DNA of 64,000 bases from Desulfitobacterium_A nosdiversum. Lineage in GTDB: Bacteria > Bacillota > Desulfitobacteriia > Desulfitobacteriales > Desulfitobacteriaceae. Location: positions 1,736,001 through 1,800,000 of the forward strand of contig NZ_CP172056.1 in assembly GCF_049860565.1 (NCBI RefSeq), read 5' to 3'. Shown here in pieces: positions 8,521 to 16,378 of the stretch. Below the pieces are notes generated by a model, which searched no databases, was not told where the DNA came from, and was given only the letters and a program-made list of their open reading frames with translations. A program made the position numbers and the translations under genes. How positions within the stretch are numbered: the first letter of the stretch is position 1; each line of letters opens with the position of its first letter.

Positions 8521-8690
8521 GTCTGATTCCTCCAATGCTTAGCCAATTTTTAAATTTAAGTTTGTTATTTTTTTCACTAACCATATTTTAATAAGGCTTG
8601 GCCCAGATGAGAAATGTAAAAAATGAATATCAGTATATATATATCGATATATTATTATTGATATATATTTATCGATTAAATGGTATATAA
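8521..8690. promoter_or_regulatory. AT-rich control region upstream of the alcohol dehydrogenase gene
   Basis: This 170-bp gap must hold the dehydrogenase promoter. It contains a 14-bp palindrome centred on ATCGAT (8639-8652) and a second ATCGAT (8671-8676) spaced 28 bp centre to centre. An imperfect Rex-like site lies at 8562-8580, read on the minus strand as TTAGTGA, six A, TAACAA. The regulators encoded just upstream (LysR and Rex) are the obvious candidate binders. I could not pick a confident sigma-A promoter. Binding is inference. Confidence 0.45.
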
Positions 8691-8735
8691 GCAATAAAGG
8701 TCATGCCGGTGAAATATCGGCATAACCTTTATTGC
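8691..8735 (-). terminator. Terminator after the LysR gene
   Basis: A long stem, AATAAAGGT with ATGCCG pairing with CGGCAT and ACCTTTATT, has one unpaired base on each side. It lies immediately after the LysR stop codon on the minus strand. The downstream T tract is short, so termination may be incomplete. Confidence 0.7.
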
Positions 8736-8740
8736 TTTAT

Positions 8741-9673
8741 TTATTCAGTTTTAGAAATTTCATTTTTTATTCGGTATAATTCCGTGATAAATGCTTTGTC
8801 CAGTGTACTTAACCGATAATCCGCAGGAAAAATGAGCAGATCTTTGTATTTATGATTGGATGCATCACACTTTTTTTGGACAAGACCATAACACTCAAGA
8901 AGTTCTTTGGGCATGGGGGAGACCCACATATAGGTTTTTATCACCTTGCGAAGCAAGTCAAATTGGCTTCCTCGCTCATAGACATAAATTCGGTTTTTAC
9001 TGTGTTCGGATTGCTCTGTTTTCTTGATTTCAGATACGGGTAAAAACGGAACTGTTAAATCGCCATGCATAATTTCGATATATTTGTTCAATTCGTAGTA
9101 ATCCAGAATGGGTTTTGCAGCCAGAGGATGTGATTTGGACATAAGTGCAAGATACGTGTATTCTAAAACAGGCTTATGCACCATCCCTTTATCATCAAGA
9201 ACGCTGAAAAAGTATTTTTCATGTGCGGTCTGATATCGGATAATTCCTAGATTGCATTCACCTTCCATGACTTTGTTAATGGTTTCCATTGAATTCGTTT
9301 CACTGAAATTAATATCAATAGACTTTGCGGGATCCAGCTTATTGACGAAACAGGTAAACGCATGCGCAATATAGCTGCCTCTTGGAACAGATATACTAAA
9401 CCGTTGTATATTTTGCCTGTCAGGCTGATATAACTCTTCCATTTCTTCGATCTGAGCCAGAATATTTTTAGCGTAGGTTAAAAATTCTTTGCCTTTTTGA
9501 GTGGTAACAATACCTTTTGAACTGCGCTTAAAAAGACTTATTCCCAGAGTTGTTTCAAGCTCTCGAATGGCCTTGCTCAGATTTGGCTGGCTCATGAACA
9601 ATCTTTCGGCGGCCTGGGTAATTGACCCTGTTTTTTCGACTTCAACAGCATATTTCAAATGCAGAATATTCAT
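8741..9673 (-). CDS. LysR-family transcriptional regulator
   Basis: The 310-residue protein has a typical LysR N-terminal winged helix (about 1-60: SITQAAERLFMSQPNLSKAI) followed by a periplasmic-binding-like effector domain. Its ATG overlaps the stop codon of the upstream rex gene (ATGA), so the two regulators are translationally coupled. A terminator follows, then the alcohol dehydrogenase gene on the same strand. The coupling suggests a dual regulator in which one protein reads NADH/NAD and the other a metabolite, perhaps an alcohol or aldehyde. The ligand cannot be predicted from sequence. Confidence 0.93.
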   Translation of the reverse strand: MNILHLKYAVEVEKTGSITQAAERLFMSQPNLSKAIRELETTLGISLFKRSSKGIVTTQKGKEFLTYAKNILAQIEEMEELYQPDRQNIQRFSISVPRGSYIAHAFTCFVNKLDPAKSIDINFSETNSMETINKVMEGECNLGIIRYQTAHEKYFFSVLDDKGMVHKPVLEYTYLALMSKSHPLAAKPILDYYELNKYIEIMHGDLTVPFLPVSEIKKTEQSEHSKNRIYVYERGSQFDLLRKVIKTYMWVSPMPKELLECYGLVQKKCDASNHKYKDLLIFPADYRLSTLDKAFITELYRIKNEISKTE

Positions 9674-10353
9674 GGAATATCCTCCGTTCTGGGCGTTGTT
9701 TTATTATTGGCTAGGCGTTCTTGCAAGTGTTTTGATAACAGTGCAAGTGAAACCGCCATATTTTCGTTTTGTACCAGAATGTGATCCGGCACCACCAAAT
9801 GGACAGGTGCAAAATTCCATATGGCAAGGATCCCGTTTTTGACAAGCATATCGCAGACGCTCTGAGCATTTTGCGAGGGAACCGTAATGATGCCGATATG
9901 AACATTGAGTCGTCGGCACAGATCGGGGAGCTTTTCCATCGAAAAAACTGGTTTTCCATCGATTTCAGTACCGATAATATGGTTATCGCTGTCAAATGCA
10001 GCAACAATTCTGATACCGTAATTTTCAAATTCAGTATAAGATAAAAGCGCCATGCCAAGCTTTCCGGAGCCAATTAGGATCGCATCGTTGATGTTATCAT
10101 AACCAAGACAGTGCTCTATACATTTTATCAATTCTTCGATTTTAAAGCCTGTTTTTGGTTTTCCGCCGCTTTCACTGACTGTGGCAAGATCTTTACGAAC
10201 CTGAACCTCATTTAAGTTCAAGCTTTTGGCAATTACGGGTGCCGAGATATTTTGAACCCCGTCATTTTGAAGTGCTTTAAGGTAATTATAATAATAGGGA
10301 AGTCTTTTTAGTGTCTGTTTTGAAAATGAGTAAAATCCCTGTTCTTCTTTCAT
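9670..10353 (-). CDS. rex: Rex-family redox-sensing repressor (paralog 2)
   Basis: This 227-residue protein is closely similar along its length to the Rex protein encoded at 4307-5014. It has a winged helix with LNEVQVRKDLA, a GKPKTG wing and a GSGKLGMAL Rossmann motif. The longer frame starts at 10380, but the consensus promoter just upstream predicts transcription from about 10383. That leaves no leader, so the ATG at 10353, with GGGG seven bases before it, is preferred. The last codon overlaps the LysR start. A genome carrying two such diverged Rex genes within 6 kb may use them with different affinities or operators. Confidence 0.88.
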   Translation of the reverse strand: MKEEQGFYSFSKQTLKRLPYYYNYLKALQNDGVQNISAPVIAKSLNLNEVQVRKDLATVSESGGKPKTGFKIEELIKCIEHCLGYDNINDAILIGSGKLGMALLSYTEFENYGIRIVAAFDSDNHIIGTEIDGKPVFSMEKLPDLCRRLNVHIGIITVPSQNAQSVCDMLVKNGILAIWNFAPVHLVVPDHILVQNENMAVSLALLSKHLQERLANNKTTPRTEDIP

Positions 10354-10389
10354 CCTCGAAACCCCAATCAGTAAATTCATACTGATAAA

Positions 10390-10418
10390 ATTATACGGAT
10401 TGCTTTGCTAATTGTCAA
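10390..10418 (-). promoter_or_regulatory. Consensus sigma-A promoter for rex2-lysR
   Basis: On the minus strand TTGACA (10413-10418) and TATAAT (10390-10395) are separated by exactly 17 bp, a perfect consensus. The inverted repeat CTTTG, 8 bp, CAAAG overlaps the -35 box and could be an autoregulatory operator. Confidence 0.88.
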
Positions 10419-10474
10419 AGCTATTCTTAAGCAGGTATTGATATTGGTAGTGAAATTTGATTTTGATTACAGTA

Positions 10475-10511
10475 AAAAGGCAGTCTGTATCAAAACTACA
10501 GGCTGCCTTTT
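10475..10511 (-). terminator. Terminator after the uracil permease gene
   Basis: AAAAGGCAG and CTGTA pair with TACAG and CTGCCTTTT around a short loop. The hairpin is followed on the minus strand by a T-rich run and lies 39 nt beyond the permease stop codon. The symmetry makes it potentially bidirectional. Confidence 0.85.
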
Positions 10512-10549
10512 GTTGCTTAGTTATTATCTTGTTATCTTGAATTGGTGAA

Positions 10550-11782
10550 CTAAGCGGCTTTATTGGAAGATTCCATGTCTTCTTCGTTTTTCGCTTTGCC
10601 TAAAATGAGGTTTAAGATAATTCCGACAGCAGTTGCCCAGGCAACGCCGTGATTGGAGATACCGATTCCAAGCGCGAAGATGACGGAGACAATGATTAGA
10701 TTCTTGGTTTCCGAGAGGTCAACTTTAGATTCGATGAGAGTCCGCAGTCCTGCCGCGCCGATCATACCAAAGAGAAGAATGGTTACGCCGCCCATGACAG
10801 CGGTTGGAATCGACATGATTAAGGCTTGAAGAGGATTGAAGCAGCTAAGAACAATAGCAATGATTGCTGCAACCCAAAGGTTAAAGGTGCTGTAAACACG
10901 AGTCACAGCAAGAACCCCAATGTTTTCTCCGTAAGTGGTTACCGGAGGCCCCCCTAAAAAGCTGGCTACGACTGTTGCCAAACCATTACCGGCAAGTACG
11001 CGATGGAAGCCAGGGTCAGAAACGGGATCAGAATGAGTGATATTTCCGAGCACGATCATATGTCCAAGGTCTTCAATAATCGTCACCATAGCGAGGGGAG
11101 CCATCATAAGAATTGCTTCTTTATTCAGGCTGGGAAATTGCCAGTTGGCCAAATCCACCGGAAAAACAAATAATTGCTGGAATGAGGCGGCTACTTTGCT
11201 GAAGTCAACAATTCCGAAGATAGCGGCAACAATATATCCGGCGATAATAGCGGCAAGAATTGGAATGATTTTCAGGAATCCTTTCGCATATACTGAAAGA
11301 AGAAGTGCTGCGGCTAAAGTAAAGGCTGCAATATACCAATTTGCGGCGGCCATGCCTACTGCAGTTGGAGTCAGGCTTAAGCCGATGATGGCAACAACCG
11401 GTCCGGCGACAACCGGGGGAACAACTTTATGAATCCAGTCTGTTCCGAAAGCAGACATGAGTAAAAACATAATGATGTAGATAATACCAATGGTTAAGGC
11501 ACCGCCCATGGCCGCGGCCAAATTGTGCTGGTCTTTTACAAAGTACGTCAAAGCAGCAATATAGGCGAAAGAGGAACCAAGATAAGCAGGGATCTTACTT
11601 TTGGTGAGAAGTAAAAATACGACGGTTCCAAGACCGGAAGAAAGAAGTGCTACAGCTGGGCTGAGACCGGTTAAAAAAGGTACAAGGACAGTTGCTCCAA
11701 ACATTGCAAATACATGTTGTAACCCAAGAGGGATTGTTTGGGCAAGGGGGAGCTTTTCATTGATTTGTACTTCTTTGATCAT
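10550..11782 (-). CDS. uraA: Uracil permease (NCS2 family)
   Basis: The 410-residue membrane protein has about 12-14 hydrophobic segments and matches nucleobase-cation symporter 2 proteins. The N-terminal LPLAQTIPLGLQHVFAMFG and the later IIEDLGHMIVLGNIT region, with its conserved acidic residue, are of the uracil type. It imports uracil with H+. The assignment to uracil rather than xanthine is supported by the PyrR-type attenuator in its leader. The ATG at 11782 follows AAAGGAGGTTATCC. It is a single-gene unit with its own promoter, leader and terminator. No pyrR or pyr biosynthesis gene is in the window. Confidence 0.93.
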   Translation of the reverse strand: MIKEVQINEKLPLAQTIPLGLQHVFAMFGATVLVPFLTGLSPAVALLSSGLGTVVFLLLTKSKIPAYLGSSFAYIAALTYFVKDQHNLAAAMGGALTIGIIYIIMFLLMSAFGTDWIHKVVPPVVAGPVVAIIGLSLTPTAVGMAAANWYIAAFTLAAALLLSVYAKGFLKIIPILAAIIAGYIVAAIFGIVDFSKVAASFQQLFVFPVDLANWQFPSLNKEAILMMAPLAMVTIIEDLGHMIVLGNITHSDPVSDPGFHRVLAGNGLATVVASFLGGPPVTTYGENIGVLAVTRVYSTFNLWVAAIIAIVLSCFNPLQALIMSIPTAVMGGVTILLFGMIGAAGLRTLIESKVDLSETKNLIIVSVIFALGIGISNHGVAWATAVGIILNLILGKAKNEEDMESSNKAA

Positions 11783-11803
11783 TGGATAACCTCCTTTAAT
11801 AAA

Positions 11804-11842
11804 CTAAAAACCTCTTCCCTGCCCGCGAGCAAGAAAGAGGTG
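11804..11842 (-). terminator. Attenuator terminator in the uraA leader
   Basis: On the minus strand ACCTCTTTC pairs with GGAAGAGGT around a GC-rich loop and is followed by TTTTTAG. It lies between the PyrR-type site and the permease ribosome-binding site, as in B. subtilis pyr attenuators. Confidence 0.85.
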
Positions 11843-11870
11843 TCCATGATCAAAATATTCATGGTCCGCA

Positions 11871-11905
11871 TTCCCTTCTTAGTCTCACGGGACTAATTTA
11901 AAGGC
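11871..11905 (-). promoter_or_regulatory. PyrR-binding antiterminator/anti-antiterminator element
   Basis: The minus strand reads TTTAAATTAGTCCCGTGAG followed by ACTAAGAAGGGA. This matches the conserved PyrR-binding loop and stem of Bacillus pyr leaders, which read AGTCC, two bases, GAG, then GACT or GGCT. UMP-bound PyrR would stabilise it and allow the downstream terminator to form. The match is by motif memory, not by a covariance search. Confidence 0.85.
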
Positions 11906-11935
11906 AACGGTGAAAATCTTTAAATAGAGCATAGC

Positions 11936-11967
11936 ATAGTTATTAAGAATTGTACAAGACTTTTTTG
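11936..11967 (-). promoter_or_regulatory. Probable sigma-A promoter of uraA
   Basis: On the minus strand TTGTAC and TATGCT are separated by about 18 bp, placing the start of transcription just upstream of the PyrR-type leader. Both boxes differ from consensus, so this is a likely rather than certain call. Confidence 0.55.
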
Positions 11968-12090
11968 TTATTTTAGCAAAAATTAGTACTGCAATTTGTT
12001 TTATGATAAAGTAATATTGGATTAAGTCGAACATAAATAAACTTACAGCTTAATAAAGCCTATACTTTAAGGGAAAGAGAGGCTCATACG

Positions 12091-12411
12091 ATGATTTTAA
12101 CAACGACGCCGAGTATCGAAGGAAAACAAATTTTGACGTATCACGGAGTTGTCGCAGGGGAAGCCATTATGGGAGCAAATATTGTGCGTGATTTATTTGC
12201 AAGTATCACGGACATTATTGGCGGACGATCCGGGGCGTATGAAGAAAAACTTCAGGATGCCCGAGAGGTTGCAATGCAGGAAATTCAGCAAAGGGCTCTG
12301 CGCTTAGGAGCCAATGCGATTGTTGGAATCGATTTGGATTATGAAGTGATCGGGCAAAATGGAAGTATGTTAATGGTCAGTGTATCGGGAACAGCCGTAA
12401 CTGTGGGTTAA
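12091..12411 (+). CDS. YbjQ/UPF0145 family protein
   Basis: The 106-residue protein matches the YbjQ (UPF0145) family in length and in the conserved opening LTTTPSIEGKQI, the central GGRSGAYEEKL and the region RALRLGANAIVGIDLDYE. These proteins assemble into ring-shaped oligomers and are sometimes listed as putative heavy-metal-binding, but no function is established. AAAGAGAGGC precedes the ATG. It is a single-gene unit between the uracil permease (divergent) and priA, with a stem-loop after it. Confidence 0.88.
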   Translation: MILTTTPSIEGKQILTYHGVVAGEAIMGANIVRDLFASITDIIGGRSGAYEEKLQDAREVAMQEIQQRALRLGANAIVGIDLDYEVIGQNGSMLMVSVSGTAVTVG

Positions 12412-12442
12412 AGTAAAATAAAAATAAAAATTCTTGTGGAAA

Positions 12443-12498
12443 AGCCGGAATGGGAAAGGGAGTGAAGCTGCCTGAACCCGTGTCCGGCTATATTTTTT
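12443..12498 (+). terminator. Possible terminator after the YbjQ gene
   Basis: AGCCGGA pairs with TCCGGCT across a loop of about 33 nt and is followed by ATATTTTTT. The loop is long, but GGG and CCC within it can extend the pairing. Confidence 0.5.
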
Positions 12499-12564
12499 CT
12501 CACTTTTTAAACAAACTTATGATAAAATATAATCTTAAGTTAAATGATTAAAGGAGGCGATTAT

Positions 12565-14871
12565 TTGCAATATGCAGAGGTTCTTGTGGATGTAGCGAAT
12601 CGCCGCCTCGATCAATTGTTTTATTATCAGATTCCCGCTACGTTAAATGTTAAAGCAGGAATGCGAGTGTTAGTTCTCTTGCATTACCGGCAAGTACAAG
12701 GGATTGTTTTAAGGATAACAGAGGTTTTGCCGGAGAACTTGAAGGGACATAACGTAAAAAATCTTTTAAGCGTTGTTGAAGATGCAACGGTAATTCCCGA
12801 AGATCTGTTGGATTTAGCCTTATGGATGGCGGAAACGACGATTTCACCGATTGCGCAGAGCTTACATACCGTCTGGCCGCTGATGAAGGGAAAGGTTGAA
12901 GATTGGGTCGTTCCAATCGCTTCAAAAGAAGATGAAGACGTGCAGACGATTAAGCTGTTGGATCCTGAGATCTATCAAGGATTTGCAGCGCTTTTCCGCG
13001 CCCGGCAAAAATCTTTGCCCTTAAAGCTTTTCCTGAAACGGTCCGGTTTCACTTTAGAAAAAGTAGAGGATTTAACGAAGCAAGGCTGGCTGAGAATAGA
13101 GTCCAGGTTTACTTCCGGAGTTCCGTCCGGAAGGAAATTAAGTTCTTCGAAACAAATGGATAATACGGAGTTCTCTTCAAGTAAAGAATACTTAAACAAA
13201 TCTATTGTTGATGAACACGGTAGACAAAGACCTCCGTTAACTGAAGAACAAGTTAAGGTCTGTCAGGAAATCAAGAAGGCCTTAGCGAATAAGGTTCATA
13301 AAACCATCCTTTTACATGGGGTAACGGGAAGCGGTAAGACCGAAGTCTATCATAAAGTGATTACAGAGGTGATTGATCAGGGGAATACCGCTATTCTACT
13401 CGTCCCGGAGATTTCTTTAACTTCCCAGATGTCCTATTTTTTTCAGCAAGAATTTGGAGAACATATGATTCTCTTACATTCAAGCCTCAAATCCAGTGCA
13501 AAGGCGAAAGCCTGGCAGGACATTTTGGATGGGAAAATTAAGCTTGTCATTGGTGCACGATCAGCGGTTTTCGCACCTTTGCCTAATTTAAAGCTTATTA
13601 TATTAGATGAAGAGCATGAAGGAGCCTATAAGCAGGATGAGAATCCCAAATACCATGCTCGTGATGTGGCTCGACGTCGGATGGAACAATTTCAGGGAAT
13701 TGTCCTCTTAGGCAGTGCAACTCCGTCTTTAGAAACGTATGCAGCGGCACAATCAGGTAAAATAGGGTTTACGAAAATGGAACATCGTGTGGCCCATCGG
13801 CCTCTTCCGCCTGTAGAAATTGTGGATATGCGTGAAGAGATGATGAAAGGCAATCGGAGCATGTTTTCCATGGCTCTACAGAGCCGATTGCGTCTGCGTC
13901 TGGAACAGAAAGAACAGAGCATGCTCTTTTTAAACCGGCGCGGGTATTCTACCTTCGTCAATTGCCGGGAATGCGGTTATGTTGTCCGCTGTCCTTCGTG
14001 TGATGTTGCTTTAACATACCATAGTCAGGGGCAGGTTATGCGCTGCCACTACTGTAATCATGAAGAGGTTCCGCCCCATTCATGCCCGGAATGCGGCAGT
14101 CGCTATATTCGCTTTTTTGGTCAGGGAACTCAGCGTGTTGAAGAAGAACTCCAAGGGCTATTTCCCAAAGCTAAGATTTTGCGCCTGGACTGGGATACCA
14201 CACGCAGTCAGGAAGGCTATCAACAAATCCTCAGCGTCTTTAGAAAACAGGAGGCGGATATTTTAGTGGGAACCCAAATGATGGCTAAAGGCTTGGATTT
14301 CCCCAATGTGACGTTAGTTGGGGTTATTGCGGCTGATCAATTGCTGAATATGCCGGATTTTCGTGCGCGGGAACGAGCCTTTCAACTTCTTACTCAAGTC
14401 GCGGGGCGGGCGGGGCGAAGTGATAAACCTGGAGAAGTGATCATTCAAACGTATACCCCTGAGGATCGGTCTATTGTACTGGCGTCTCACCATGATTACC
14501 CTCGCTTTTTCTGGGAAGAGATCAAATATCGCAAGGAAAGACTTTATCCTCCTTATACCCATGTTATTCGAGTTTTATTGCTTCATGAAAAAGAAGAGCG
14601 CGTTATTCGTGCGGCACAAAGTTTGGCTGGATACCTGCAAATAGGAATCGATAAGAGTGAAGAAGCAAACGATAAGGTAACCATACTGGGTCCGGCGCCT
14701 GCAGTGCTGTCGCGTATTAAAGATAAATTTCGCTGGCAGCTTGTTGTTAAAGGAAAACGTCTTGATAAGTTAAGAGCCTTTTTGCACCAGGGGGTACAGA
14801 AATATGCACTTGACTCTTCAAGTCAGGGCGTTCAGCTTAACATTGAAGTTGATCCTCTAAGCGTGGGATAG
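12565..14871 (+). CDS. priA: Primosomal replication restart helicase PriA
   Basis: The 768-residue protein has the PriA 3' DNA-binding domain at the N-terminus and a superfamily 2 helicase core with GVTGSGKTE (about 252) and LDEEHEGAYKQ. Inserted zinc cysteines (CRECGY, CPSC, CHYC, CPEC between about 465 and 512) bind two zinc ions. PriA unwinds stalled forks and reloads the replisome. The start is taken as TTG 12565, seven bases after AAAGGAGG; the ATG 21 bases upstream would place the Shine-Dalgarno inside the gene. It heads the translation and signalling run with def and fmt, the usual Firmicutes order. Confidence 0.96.
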   Translation: MQYAEVLVDVANRRLDQLFYYQIPATLNVKAGMRVLVLLHYRQVQGIVLRITEVLPENLKGHNVKNLLSVVEDATVIPEDLLDLALWMAETTISPIAQSLHTVWPLMKGKVEDWVVPIASKEDEDVQTIKLLDPEIYQGFAALFRARQKSLPLKLFLKRSGFTLEKVEDLTKQGWLRIESRFTSGVPSGRKLSSSKQMDNTEFSSSKEYLNKSIVDEHGRQRPPLTEEQVKVCQEIKKALANKVHKTILLHGVTGSGKTEVYHKVITEVIDQGNTAILLVPEISLTSQMSYFFQQEFGEHMILLHSSLKSSAKAKAWQDILDGKIKLVIGARSAVFAPLPNLKLIILDEEHEGAYKQDENPKYHARDVARRRMEQFQGIVLLGSATPSLETYAAAQSGKIGFTKMEHRVAHRPLPPVEIVDMREEMMKGNRSMFSMALQSRLRLRLEQKEQSMLFLNRRGYSTFVNCRECGYVVRCPSCDVALTYHSQGQVMRCHYCNHEEVPPHSCPECGSRYIRFFGQGTQRVEEELQGLFPKAKILRLDWDTTRSQEGYQQILSVFRKQEADILVGTQMMAKGLDFPNVTLVGVIAADQLLNMPDFRARERAFQLLTQVAGRAGRSDKPGEVIIQTYTPEDRSIVLASHHDYPRFFWEEIKYRKERLYPPYTHVIRVLLLHEKEERVIRAAQSLAGYLQIGIDKSEEANDKVTILGPAPAVLSRIKDKFRWQLVVKGKRLDKLRAFLHQGVQKYALDSSSQGVQLNIEVDPLSVG

Positions 14872-14937
14872 AAGAGTTTTATTCAAGAAAAAACAGATTA
14901 TAATAGTAGTAGTAAAAGAAAGGGGACGACAACCAAA

Positions 14938-15393
14938 ATGGCAGTTTATCAAATCGTAGAAATCGGATCTGAGGTTCTCCGCGAAAAGGCAAAAAAAGTA
15001 AAGGAAATTACACCGAATATTGTTAAGCTATTAGATAATATGTTTGATACTCTTTATGCAGCGAATGGAGCAGGGCTTGCCGCTCCTCAAATCGGGGTAT
15101 CCAAAAGAGTTGTTGTTATTGATGTGGGAGATGGACCTGTCGAGTTGATTAATCCCGTTATTGTTGAAAAAGAAGGAGAAGCGGACGAATCTGAAGGGTG
15201 CTTAAGCATACCCGGAGTGACTGGAAGGGTCGTTCGGGCGGCTAAAGTAAAAGTGCAAGGACTAAACCGCAAAGGTGAACTTCAGGAGATCGAGACTGAG
15301 GGTTTATTGGCCCGAGCATGTCAGCATGAAATTGACCACCTTGAAGGTATTCTTTTCGTGGATAAAGCGTATAAGACCTACCGCAGCCGATAA
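14938..15393 (+). CDS. def: Peptide deformylase
   Basis: The 151-residue enzyme carries all three deformylase motifs: GAGLAAPQIG (about 45), EGCLSIPG (about 88) and QHEIDHLEG (about 130). Cys and the two His bind Fe2+ and Glu is catalytic. It removes the formyl group from nascent proteins. AAAGGGGAC precedes the ATG, and a good -10 box (TATAAT at 14899-14904) lies upstream, so a promoter may start here even though priA is only 66 bp away. fmt, which attaches the formyl group to the initiator tRNA, is next, 38 bp downstream. Confidence 0.97.
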   Translation: MAVYQIVEIGSEVLREKAKKVKEITPNIVKLLDNMFDTLYAANGAGLAAPQIGVSKRVVVIDVGDGPVELINPVIVEKEGEADESEGCLSIPGVTGRVVRAAKVKVQGLNRKGELQEIETEGLLARACQHEIDHLEGILFVDKAYKTYRSR

Positions 15394-15431
15394 TTCTGAG
15401 TGAGGATAATAGAGAGAAAGGATACTGGAAA

Positions 15432-16361
15432 ATGCGTCTTGTTTTTATGGGTACGCCTGACTTTGCTGTTCCAACCCTGCAAGCGTTAGTGGCTCAAGGT
15501 CATGAAGTTTGCGGAGTATATACTCAGCCGGACCGACCCTCAGGGCGAGGAAAAAATTTAAAGCCAAGTCCTGTAAAAGTTGCAGCACAAGAATTAGGGT
15601 TGCCCATTTATCAACCGGAACGAATTAAAAAGCCTGAGGTTGTAGCTCAATTGAAAGAATTACGGCCTGAGGCCATTATCGTTGTTGCCTACGGTCAAAT
15701 TTTATCTTCGGATATTTTAAGACTCCCGCCTAAAGGGTGTATTAATGTTCATGCTTCCTTGCTGCCGAAATATCGGGGAGCAGCTCCGATTCACTGGGCT
15801 CTTATGGAAGGAGAAACTGTCACAGGGGTTACGACAATGCTCATGGATGAAGGACTGGATACCGGTGATATGCTGCTGAAAGGAGAAATTCGAATCTCGG
15901 ATGAGGCGACAACAGGAGAAATTCATGATGCCCTAGCCCAGTTGGGAGCTCAGCTTTTAATAAAAACACTGGTTGGGCTAAAAGAAGGAACAGTGATTCC
16001 CCAAAAGCAAAACGGGGAAACATGTTATGCATCTTTACTTAAACGAGAGCATGAAAAAATAGATTGGTCCCGCGGCGCTCAGGAAATTCATAATCAGATC
16101 CGCGGCTTGAATCCTTGGCCGGGTGCATTTACTACCTTCCGTGAGGAGAACTTAAAGGTATGGAAAAGCAAAATACTGCCTTCAAGTCAAGCACAAGCCC
16201 AACCGGGAGAGATTGTCGAGTTAAGCAATGAAGGGATTGTTTTGCAAACAGGCTCTGGATTAATCCTTCTTCAAGAAGTACAACCCGCGGGGAAGCGTGC
16301 CATGAGTGCCCGGGATTTTTATCTTGGACGGCATGCACAGACCGGCGAACCATTTAGTTAA
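15432..16361 (+). CDS. fmt: Methionyl-tRNA formyltransferase
   Basis: The 309-residue enzyme transfers a formyl group from 10-formyl-tetrahydrofolate to Met-tRNAi. The N-terminal Rossmann domain begins RLVFMGTPDFAVPTL, and the folate/catalytic motif HASLLPKYRGAAPIHWA lies near residue 108, with the Asn-His-Asp set intact. The C-terminal OB-like domain follows. Length is standard. AGAAAGGATACTGGAAA precedes the ATG. It forms a natural pair with def and continues into the protease and rsmB genes. Confidence 0.97.
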   Translation: MRLVFMGTPDFAVPTLQALVAQGHEVCGVYTQPDRPSGRGKNLKPSPVKVAAQELGLPIYQPERIKKPEVVAQLKELRPEAIIVVAYGQILSSDILRLPPKGCINVHASLLPKYRGAAPIHWALMEGETVTGVTTMLMDEGLDTGDMLLKGEIRISDEATTGEIHDALAQLGAQLLIKTLVGLKEGTVIPQKQNGETCYASLLKREHEKIDWSRGAQEIHNQIRGLNPWPGAFTTFREENLKVWKSKILPSSQAQAQPGEIVELSNEGIVLQTGSGLILLQEVQPAGKRAMSARDFYLGRHAQTGEPFS

Positions 16362-16378
16362 TAAGGAGGACTATAGAA

